Source of the DNA: Thermoprotei archaeon | GTDB taxonomy: Archaea; Thermoproteota; Thermoprotei; Gearchaeales; WAQG01 | Assembly (NCBI GenBank): GCA_038881895.1 | Contig: JAVZOV010000003.1 | Span: forward strand, 62,001 to 126,000 | Direction of reading: 5' to 3' | Length of the DNA stretch: 64,000 nt | Shown here: piece by piece, positions 57,260-64,000 of the stretch | Layout: every line of letters starts with the position of its first letter | How positions within the stretch are numbered: position 1 is the first letter of the stretch | Notes under the pieces: generated by a model | The model's database searches: none | What the model was told of the DNA's origin: nothing | The model's input: the letters and a program-made list of their open reading frames with translations, nothing else | Translations under genes and position numbers: made by a program

Positions 57260-58024
57260 ATGACATCTATAATAAAAATTGGATGCTGTGGATATGGAAA
57301 AGGAGGTTTAAAGAAGTATGCATTAACGTTTAATGTCGTAGAAGTACAATCTACATTCTATAACCTACCGAAAATTGAAACCGTAAAAAAGTGGTCAAAT
57401 GAGGCATTATCTATTAATGCTAATTTTGAATTCACGATAAAGGCATGGCAAGGTATTTCACACTCACCTAATAGCCCTACATGGAGACGTTCAAGAGTTA
57501 AACCAGATTCAACTATGGGATCATTAAAACCTACAGAAAAGAACTTTAGTTCATGGAAAGAAATTACGAATATAGCTAAAGCTTTAAAATCTAAGTTTAT
57601 AATAATACAAACACCACCATCATTTAGTCCAAGTGAGATCAACATAAAAAACATGAAAGATTTCTTTTCTTCAATAAATAGAGATGACATAATTATAGGA
57701 TGGGAGCCTAGAGGTGAGTGGAGAACTCAACCAACCACTATAATGAAACTTTGTGAAGAACTAAATTTAGTTCATGTTGTTGACCCATTTAGAATGATGC
57801 CACTTTCGAATTTACCTTACGTTTACTTTAGATTACATGGAATAGGTGGAACAGAATATAATTATAGATACAAGTATTCAGATGATGATTTAGTAAGACT
57901 AATCATGATCATAAATGAACAAATTAGCAGGAACAAATCTGAGATATATGTAATGTTTAATAATTTTGAAATGGTAAATGATGCTCAGAGACTTTTATTA
58001 ATGATAGAGAAGCAAAAACTTTAA
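57260..58024 (+). CDS. DUF72 family protein
   Basis: About 255 residues from the ATG at 57260. DUF72 features: IKIGCCGYGKGGLKKYALTF, VEVQSTFYNLP, FTIKAWQGISH, IGWEPRGEW and YFRLHGIGG. The family adopts a TIM barrel and its function is unknown; a nuclease or sugar-related role has been proposed. Co-oriented with the HPS gene and the DedA gene, with short gaps of 39 and 30 bases. Confidence 0.8.
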   Translation: MTSIIKIGCCGYGKGGLKKYALTFNVVEVQSTFYNLPKIETVKKWSNEALSINANFEFTIKAWQGISHSPNSPTWRRSRVKPDSTMGSLKPTEKNFSSWKEITNIAKALKSKFIIIQTPPSFSPSEINIKNMKDFFSSINRDDIIIGWEPRGEWRTQPTTIMKLCEELNLVHVVDPFRMMPLSNLPYVYFRLHGIGGTEYNYRYKYSDDDLVRLIMIINEQISRNKSEIYVMFNNFEMVNDAQRLLLMIEKQKL

Positions 58025-58054
58025 TATATAAAATAACAAAATTAGAAGAGAGAA

Positions 58055-58660
58055 ATGTCGCTAGTGTTATGGCTTGCAAGTATAATAATATCATTCATTG
58101 AAACTTACGGTTTACTAGGAATAATGATAACCATGACTTTAGAGAGCGCTCTTGTACCATTACCCAGTGAAGTAATAATGCCCTTTGCTGGATTTGTATC
58201 TTGGAGCAAAGGTTCATGGTTATTTTTTTGGCAATCTGTAATTGTGGCAACATTTGGTAATTTATTAGGATCAACAATTCTTTATTATATAGGAGCACTT
58301 GGTGGTAGACCTTTAATAATAAAATATAGTAAATATTTATTAATAAGTGAAAGAGAATTACGTAATGCCGAAGAATGGTTTCAGAAGAAAGGAGAAATAA
58401 CAATTTTGATTGGAAGAATGCTGCCTGCTGTACGAACAGTAATCTCATTACCTGCTGGGATTTTTAGAATGGATATTATTAAGTTTGTAGCATTTACAGT
58501 AATTGGTTCTATACCCTGGAATATTATTTTAACATATTTTGGATACATTCTAGGTGTACATTGGATGACGATACTCAATTATTCAGTTTATATTGACATC
58601 ATGGGAATATTAGCTTTAATTGTACTGATAACTATTATGTTCATTAGAAACAAACATTGA
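58055..58660 (+). CDS. DedA-family membrane protein
   Basis: 201 residues. Four or more hydrophobic segments and the family blocks LESALVPLPSEVIMPFAGF and GRMLPAVRTVISLPAGIFRM. DedA proteins are lipid scramblase-like transporters needed for membrane homeostasis and for resistance to some stresses. The start ATG follows AGAGAGAA. Confidence 0.85.
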   Translation: MSLVLWLASIIISFIETYGLLGIMITMTLESALVPLPSEVIMPFAGFVSWSKGSWLFFWQSVIVATFGNLLGSTILYYIGALGGRPLIIKYSKYLLISERELRNAEEWFQKKGEITILIGRMLPAVRTVISLPAGIFRMDIIKFVAFTVIGSIPWNIILTYFGYILGVHWMTILNYSVYIDIMGILALIVLITIMFIRNKH

Positions 58661-58683
58661 TAATTATTATAAACTACGTTTAA

Positions 58684-58693
58684 TTTATATTTT
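58684..58693 (+). promoter_or_regulatory. TATA box of reverse gyrase
   Basis: TTTATATTTT ends 19 bases before the ATG at 58712, consistent with a leaderless or nearly leaderless transcript. Confidence 0.45.
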
Positions 58694-58711
58694 AGTCAGA
58701 TAATAAAAATT

Positions 58712-61700
58712 ATGGCTAGGATTATGCAAAGCCTCGTCGGCCTGCAAGTGATCTACAAGAATTCCTGTCCAGAAATTGGATGCAACAATGATGTTAGTAT
58801 GTATAATCTACTGATGGGAAGAGGTTGCATGTTACATCAAAGCATAAAAGGTAGAATTGATGTAAATGAAGTATTCTCTCCATGGAACGTGACGCCATGG
58901 GGCGCGCAACGAATGTGGATCAGAAGATTCCTTAGAGGTGAGAGTTTTGCTATGATATCACCAACAGGTAGCGGTAAAACAACAACAGCCATGCTATTAG
59001 CATTATACAGTAATAAAAAATATAATAAAAAATCACTAATATTGGTGCCAACAGCTACTTTGGCATACCAAATAGAAACAAAGTTAAAATCTATGAACAT
59101 TTATAATAGCAGTATCGTAGGTTTTCATACACTTTCAAACAAACCGACACTAGATGATTTACAAAGTGCTGACATAATTGTCACAACATCAGCATCATTA
59201 GTTAGAAATCGCAATTTATTTAATAATGTTAAAGTTGACATAATATTCGTTGATGATGTGGATGGTTTTCTAAGAAAATCAAAAGCTATTGATGTAGCGT
59301 TTAATATGCTTGATGTCGATTCTTATAAGATCAAAACAGCCGAAGAAATTATTAGACTAAGATCAAAAGCTAAAAGAAATCACTATGAAGAAATACTTCA
59401 ACTGCAAAAAAGTGTCAGACTTGAAGGAAAACAAATCATAGTATCAGGAGCAACACAGTCAGTAAGAAGAACTAAAAGAGTCAAACTATTAAGCGAACTA
59501 GTAGGATTCGACATCGGCATGAAAGTAATAGGTACGAGAAATGTAGAAGATGTGTACGTGATACCAGAGAAATCCATGTATGATACACTACTCGCCTTAG
59601 TTAAAAAACTTGGAAAAGGGGCATTAATTTTTGCACAAGGTTCAGAGAACGTAATAAAAATATCAGAATTTTTAAGTAATAATGGTATAAGATCGGCTGC
59701 CTACGTGAAGGCATCAAAAAAGCTCTTTAGAATGTTTGAGGGGGGTGAACTAGACACTTTAGTAGGTACCGCGACACTAAGATCTTCACTAGTTAGGGGT
59801 ATTGACTTGCCAGAAGCAGTAAGATATGTTATATTTTTTGGTGTACCAAAATATACTATCAAAGTAAGTTTGGAAGAATTCACACCAGCCAGAATGCTAG
59901 TAGTACTTGGTACAATAGCAAAATACTTGGAAAATAGTGATAAGATAAAATGTGGACAAATCATGGATAAATTAAGAAAAATAATTAATATCTCCCGCAC
60001 AGAACTTGATAAAATAAAAAAAGAGGAAGAAAAAGAGAAAAGTAGCTTTTTAAATTATGCCAAAAACGTAATGACAGAAGCACTAAGATTTTATAATGAA
60101 GTAACAGCTAATCCTGAGGTCCGACAAAAAGCCGGCATAGTAAATAACCAATTAGTTTTTCCTGATTCCTTAACTTATGTTCAAGCATCAGGTAGAAGTA
60201 GCAGATTAACCATAAAAGGAATGACAAAAGGCTTATCAATATTAATCATTGATGAGAAAAGAAGCTTTGAATTACTACGAGAACAGTTAGACATCCTAGA
60301 TATACACTTCAAATCAATAGATGAGACTGACCTTCAACAAATAATCAAAGAAATAGATGAAACAAGAGTGCTTAAAGCCGGTGCAAGAATAGAAATGGAG
60401 TCAATATTATTAGTTGTCGAATCGCCCACAAAATCGAAAACAATCTCACACTTCTTTGGAAAACCTATGAAAAGAACGGTAAATTCACTAATAACTTATG
60501 AAGTAATGACACCAGATAAACTTATCATAGTAACTGCAACAAGAGGGCACTTCTTTGATCTTAACATTGAAGAAAAAAGCTTTGGAGCGATTTATGACAA
60601 CGGAAATCTTACAGTATATTTCAAACAAACGAAAGAAGGTGTTTCTGAAGCATTACGAAAATTAGCTCAAGATGTTGATAAAGTACTGGTAGCAACTGAT
60701 CCTGATGCCGAAGGAGAAAAAATCGCATGGGATATCAGATCCATGATAACACCATATAATAGCAATGTAAAACGAATAAAGTATCATGAAATAACACGTA
60801 GGGCAATCGAAGAAGCATTAAATAACCCCGAAGATTTTGATATAAACCTCTTACAAGCACAGATACTAAGACGCATAGAGGATGCATGGATTGGACTACC
60901 ACTTTCACTGATAGTGCAAAGAGAATTTAAGAAACGATGGCTCAGCGCAGGCAGAGTACAAACACCCGTACTTGGTTGGATAGTGGAACGTACAGAAGAT
61001 AATAAAAAACATAAAGTAGAACTCCTCACACTTAAACTCGAAAACAATCTTACATTACCATCTATAAGAATGTCTAGAGGATCAGCCAAAAAATTGAAGG
61101 ATAAAGGAAAAATTAAAGTCATATCAATAAAAGTTGAGGATAAAGAAATTAACCCACCACCACCATATACTACAGATTCAATGTTAACAGATGCCACACG
61201 AGAACTAAAAACCACCTCAGAAGAAATTATGAGACTAGCTCAAGACTTATTTGAAGTCGGTTTCATAACATACCATAGAACAGAAGCGACAACAGTAAGC
61301 GCTGTAGGAATGAACATAGCAAAACAATACCTTACGAAAATTAACAAAGCAGAACTTTACGTCGGCAGACCTTGGAGTTCCGAAGGAGCTCACGAATGCA
61401 TCAGACCAACCAGACCATTAAGCGCTGATGAACTTGAGCTCATGGTTAAAAGCAAATTAATACCTGTACAAATACCTATAAGCAAACGACACATAGACCT
61501 TTATAATTTAATCTTCCGCAGATTCATAGCAAGCCAAGCATTATCAGCATTAGTAAGATACATCACATTAGTCATAGAAATCCTTGACACAATGCATGAA
61601 TTCAAATTCGCTATAAACGTAGTAAAACATGGTTTTGACTTAATAAACCCAATACGTCTGAGCGATATGAACTTTATACAACTTAGAGAAAACACAGAAT

Positions 61701-62095
61701 ACTTAATAGTAGATATTAAAAAGAGAATAGTCGGTGAAAAAAGCTTATACAACGAAGCAGATTTAATTCGATTAATGAAAGAAAAAAGAATAGGACGTCC
61801 AAGCACTTACGCCATTACAATAGAAAAGTTAAAAGAAAGAGGATATATATACAAAGTAAAAACAGGACAACTGATAAGCCTAAAACTCGGAGAGCGAGTC
61901 TTCAAATTCCTCATTGAGAAATTCCGCACATTAGTTGATGAAGACAGAACACGAAAAGTACTAGAAGCAATGGACATGGTAGAAAATGGCACGCTACCAT
62001 TCCTAGATGTCGTCAGCACATTCTACCAAGAAATTCAAACCATAGTAGAAAAAGAGGACATACTAAGACATGAAAAAATAGAATTCGCACAATAA
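58712..62095 (+). CDS. rgy: Reverse gyrase
   Basis: 1127 residues. It introduces positive supercoils with ATP and is a hallmark of hyperthermophiles. An N-terminal zinc-binding region (C19, C24, C39, H42) is followed by the helicase-like part with Walker A SPTGSGKTT (K89), DDVDGFL and the SGATQS motif. The type IA topoisomerase part starts with LLVVESPTKSKT (about 567); TOPRIM is ATDPDAEGEKIAWD. The catalytic tyrosine is Y854 in GFITYHRTEATT. The second zinc finger, normally just after the first TOPRIM strands, is absent: GHFFDLNIEEKSFGAIYDNG passes straight to the helix before the TDPD motif. Confidence 0.96.
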   Translation: MARIMQSLVGLQVIYKNSCPEIGCNNDVSMYNLLMGRGCMLHQSIKGRIDVNEVFSPWNVTPWGAQRMWIRRFLRGESFAMISPTGSGKTTTAMLLALYSNKKYNKKSLILVPTATLAYQIETKLKSMNIYNSSIVGFHTLSNKPTLDDLQSADIIVTTSASLVRNRNLFNNVKVDIIFVDDVDGFLRKSKAIDVAFNMLDVDSYKIKTAEEIIRLRSKAKRNHYEEILQLQKSVRLEGKQIIVSGATQSVRRTKRVKLLSELVGFDIGMKVIGTRNVEDVYVIPEKSMYDTLLALVKKLGKGALIFAQGSENVIKISEFLSNNGIRSAAYVKASKKLFRMFEGGELDTLVGTATLRSSLVRGIDLPEAVRYVIFFGVPKYTIKVSLEEFTPARMLVVLGTIAKYLENSDKIKCGQIMDKLRKIINISRTELDKIKKEEEKEKSSFLNYAKNVMTEALRFYNEVTANPEVRQKAGIVNNQLVFPDSLTYVQASGRSSRLTIKGMTKGLSILIIDEKRSFELLREQLDILDIHFKSIDETDLQQIIKEIDETRVLKAGARIEMESILLVVESPTKSKTISHFFGKPMKRTVNSLITYEVMTPDKLIIVTATRGHFFDLNIEEKSFGAIYDNGNLTVYFKQTKEGVSEALRKLAQDVDKVLVATDPDAEGEKIAWDIRSMITPYNSNVKRIKYHEITRRAIEEALNNPEDFDINLLQAQILRRIEDAWIGLPLSLIVQREFKKRWLSAGRVQTPVLGWIVERTEDNKKHKVELLTLKLENNLTLPSIRMSRGSAKKLKDKGKIKVISIKVEDKEINPPPPYTTDSMLTDATRELKTTSEEIMRLAQDLFEVGFITYHRTEATTVSAVGMNIAKQYLTKINKAELYVGRPWSSEGAHECIRPTRPLSADELELMVKSKLIPVQIPISKRHIDLYNLIFRRFIASQALSALVRYITLVIEILDTMHEFKFAINVVKHGFDLINPIRLSDMNFIQLRENTEYLIVDIKKRIVGEKSLYNEADLIRLMKEKRIGRPSTYAITIEKLKERGYIYKVKTGQLISLKLGERVFKFLIEKFRTLVDEDRTRKVLEAMDMVENGTLPFLDVVSTFYQEIQTIVEKEDILRHEKIEFAQ

Positions 62096-62240
62096 ACAAT
62101 TCCGGTATAGAATGAGAATAAATCATGAACATTAACTGTTCCACTCTTAACTTTTGTGATTCCACTTTACAGATCAAAAACTAAAATTGTACAAAGAATT
62201 TTCACTTATAATGCTTATTATTTTATTTTATCACAACTTG
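62096..62240. other. Short region after reverse gyrase, no gene
   Basis: AT-rich; nothing recognisable. The composite IS-type region begins near 62240. Confidence 0.5.
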
Positions 62241-62340
62241 CAAGAAGACCCCATCCGCAAGGGTGGGGATGAATTGCGTTAAACCTAAATAACTCAGAGT
62301 AGCACTTAAGTTTAGGAATGTTTCCTAACCGAGATTTGAA

Positions 62341-62482
62341 CAGGGCTATAAGCATAGCCCATGCCTTAATGAGAGGCATGGGATGGCGGAGCTGTGAGCC
62401 CCGCAAACCAGCAGATGCGACTGGAAGCGTAAAGCTCCAGGCAAACGCTGGAAGCCCCTTGCAATAGCGAGGGGTAGTTCAC
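62341..62482 (+). ncRNA. Omega-RNA (reRNA)-like scaffold, plus strand
   Basis: Stem CCCATGCC (62358-62365) with GGCATGGG (62375-62382), conserved block GAGCCCCGCAAACCAGCAGA (62397-62416), then a helix region (AGCGTAAAGCTCCAG, GCAAACGCTGG) and the terminal hairpin CCCCTTGC-AATA-GCGAGGGG (62455-62474), end TAGTTCAC. Compared with the copy at 37.2 kb both stems differ in sequence but stay paired. A functional guide would lie just downstream (62483 on). Confidence 0.5.
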
Positions 62483-62499
62483 ATTTAGGATATGCTTCA

Positions 62500-62590
62500 T
62501 GCTAATTCTCTCATTTGTTGGTTTGCGTAGCTCACAGCTCTACCATCCCATAGAGCTCATTAACCTATGGGCTATGTTTTTCGCTCTGTT
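62500..62590 (-). ncRNA. Partial omega-RNA-like scaffold, minus strand
   Basis: On the minus strand: GAGCGAAAAACATAGCC, stem CCCATAG/CTATGGG (62547-62553 with 62565-62571), and GAGCTGTGAGCTACGCAAAC with CAACAAATGAG, parallel to the plus-oriented copies. The right-end hairpin of this copy is missing; it runs into the neighbouring copy's end. Confidence 0.4.
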
Positions 62591-62719
62591 AGTTCACTAA
62601 ATTTTGGATGTTCCCGGTGCGGATGGAATTACATCTGAATTGTCATGTTTAAACTTTGCTCACTCATCCCAGCAAAGACTCTAGGTCTTCTGGACACCCA
62701 TCTATATAAATATCAATCG

Positions 62720-63949
62720 TTACTTGGTAGATACTACTAGCGACCTTTCTAGTCTGTTGATTACGTTACTTATTATTTCAACGCCTTTGTTAATACGTTC
62801 AACACTTTCAGTAACGAAAGTCATTCTAAGATGCCCTGAACCGTATTTCCCGAATCCACTGCCGGGTATCAATGCGACTTTACCTAAGTTTAATAGATTT
62901 TCTGCAAATTGCTCATCGCTCATGTTAAGTCTCTTAAGATATACTCTAATATCAACAAAGAGGTACATAGCGCCTGGAGATTTTATTGTCTTAGCCTCTG
63001 GCAAGAACTTTCTTACTGCATCATACATGGTATCCCTACGTTCTTTATACAGTGGTATAGTTTTTCTTAATACACGTTCTTTTACTTCCGGTTGAAGATA
63101 CTTCATAGCAGCTATCTGTGCTATTGTACTTGAACAAAGTGTTGTATATTGCTTAAACTTTATTATAGCAGAAATCGCCTCCTTAGGACCGTAAGCATAA
63201 CCTAATCTCCAACCAGTCATGGCGGGATCTTTTGAAAACGTATTAAGAACTATGGTCCTCTCCCACGCGTTAGGTAATCGAGCAACCCATACATGTTGAC
63301 CTTCATATATTAAGTGTTTGTAAGCATCATCAACTATTAACCATAAGTCATGATCAACGGCCAAATCAACGATTGCTCTCATTCTTTTCTCATCGATAAT
63401 CCGTCCAGTTGGATTATCAGGAGAGGTTATCATGATAGCCTTAGTTTTAGGATTAATTAATTCATTAAGCTTATCAACATCAGGTTGATAATCATCTTCC
63501 ACGTATAACGGTAAGTAGACAGGTTTAGCACCAACCATTATAGCAGCATTAGGATAACTTACATAGGTGGGATCAAACAATATTATCTCATCACCTTGTT
63601 GAAGAGTGGCCATATACGCCAACAAAATACCTTCAGACCCGCCATCAGTTACTGTTATTTCTGTTTCAGGATCAACATCCAAATTGCCATATCTTTTTAA
63701 ATCATCAGAAATCATTCTTCTTAACTCATAAATACCAGAAGTTGGTGTATATTCACTAGCCCTCTGTGGATTCTTCAACATAAATTCTGCCACATATTCT
63801 AGAATTTCACGATCAGGCGGTAAACTTGGTTGCCCAGCAGAAAATTGTATGAGATCAATTCCAGCAGCTCTCGCATCAGCAATAATCTTAAGAACCTTAC
63901 GTATTGGTGAAGGCTGTATCCTATCAGTAAGTGTTGATAAAATAGGCAT
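62720..63949 (-). CDS. Class I/II aminotransferase (aspartate aminotransferase-like)
   Basis: 409 residues. PLP lysine K240 in NTFSKDPAMTGWRLGY. The SAGQPSLPP and TDGGSEGI blocks, SPDNPTG, and the PLP-phosphate Arg in the GWR motif are all present. It belongs to the large I-gamma group in archaea, which includes aspartate, alanine, kynurenine/aromatic and 2-aminoadipate aminotransferases; the donor cannot be told. The gene starts close to the right edge, and its 5' end (ATG at 63949) appears complete. Nothing upstream except AT-rich sequence. Confidence 0.85.
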   Translation of the reverse strand: MPILSTLTDRIQPSPIRKVLKIIADARAAGIDLIQFSAGQPSLPPDREILEYVAEFMLKNPQRASEYTPTSGIYELRRMISDDLKRYGNLDVDPETEITVTDGGSEGILLAYMATLQQGDEIILFDPTYVSYPNAAIMVGAKPVYLPLYVEDDYQPDVDKLNELINPKTKAIMITSPDNPTGRIIDEKRMRAIVDLAVDHDLWLIVDDAYKHLIYEGQHVWVARLPNAWERTIVLNTFSKDPAMTGWRLGYAYGPKEAISAIIKFKQYTTLCSSTIAQIAAMKYLQPEVKERVLRKTIPLYKERRDTMYDAVRKFLPEAKTIKSPGAMYLFVDIRVYLKRLNMSDEQFAENLLNLGKVALIPGSGFGKYGSGHLRMTFVTESVERINKGVEIISNVINRLERSLVVSTK

Positions 63950-64000
63950 AACATAACACCATACAAGATAAAAAATAACATAGTATTAAATCTGTTCTTC

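Larger units (their letters stand above)
62241..62705. mobile_element. Composite of two oppositely oriented TnpB-less IS-type relics (copy F)
   Basis: A plus-strand scaffold (62341-62482) ending GTAGTTCAC abuts a minus-strand scaffold (62500-62590). The latter is followed by the GTTAGTTCACTAAATTTTGG block (62588-62607) and TGTTCCCGGTGCGGATGG, reading FGCSRCGW like a TnpB zinc ribbon, as at 37.1 kb. A left-end palindrome CCAGCAAAGACTCTAGGTCT then TCTGG lies at 62669-62692. A strong CCCCATCC/GGGTGGGG hairpin (62250-62269) marks the other border. No tnpA or tnpB. Confidence 0.6.

Overview
This window is AT-rich DNA from a thermophilic archaeon, most likely a deep or unusual Thermoproteota lineage. 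The evidence is: rpoH-rpoB-rpoA1-rpoA2-rpl30e-nusA order with an unsplit rpoB and a split rpoA; reverse gyrase; a crenarchaeal-type proteasome beta subunit without the catalytic Thr; two SpeD-type pyruvoyl decarboxylases; non-canonical introns in tRNA D-arms; and many leaderless genes with a TATA box about 25-30 bases before the start. No species assignment is attempted. A large PolD subunit is present, but both metal-binding aspartates are replaced.

Layout. 1-570: intron-containing tRNA-Lys and a decayed, integrase-like reading frame. 0.57-3.7 kb (-): sulfur amino acid operon, a SerK-like serine kinase followed by cystathionine beta-synthase/cysteine synthase and cystathionine gamma-lyase. 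3.9-5.3 kb: small membrane protein and the frameshifted remains of a cytochrome b/oxidase cluster. 5.3-9.8 kb: ThDP enzyme, 2-hydroxyacid dehydrogenase and class V aminotransferase, probably 2-oxoacid/glyoxylate metabolism. 9.8-14.6 kb: Trm5, proteasome beta, NOG1-like GTPase, RtcA, SAM hydrolase. 14.7-22.7 kb (-): dipeptide-type ABC transporter, with its binding protein first. 23.0-31.3 kb (+): RNA polymerase operon. 31.3-36.8 kb: TauE-type exporter, THUMP protein, a 57-residue protein that is 74% Glu, a lone TFS/Rpb9-type zinc ribbon, ABCE1 and a membrane protein. 37.3-46.3 kb: GH57 glycosidase, HAD phosphatase, SWIM protein, tRNA-Phe with intron, SpeD paralog, DUSP phosphatase, two-subunit FAD amine/proline dehydrogenase, NikR-like regulator, Lrp-type RAM domain and SurE. 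46.6-49.0 kb: ECF transporter module (A, A', T). 49.0-58.7 kb: Nudix, IS607-type debris, SpoIIM-like protein, inactive PolD-like protein, tRNA-Thr, SAM decarboxylase, transglutaminase-like protein, hexulose-phosphate synthase, DUF72 and DedA. 58.7-64.0 kb: reverse gyrase and a class I aminotransferase.

The main non-gene theme is at least seven short intergenic elements (about 8.4, 32.7, 37.1, 39.0, 46.4, 50.1 and 62.4 kb). They carry IS200/IS605/IS607-type ends, including an omega-RNA (reRNA)-like right-end scaffold with compensatory stem changes between copies, but no intact tnpA or tnpB. They look like TnpB-less, guide-RNA-bearing miniature elements that would need a TnpB supplied from elsewhere. 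The strongest single-gene oddity is the catalytically dead PolD large subunit.
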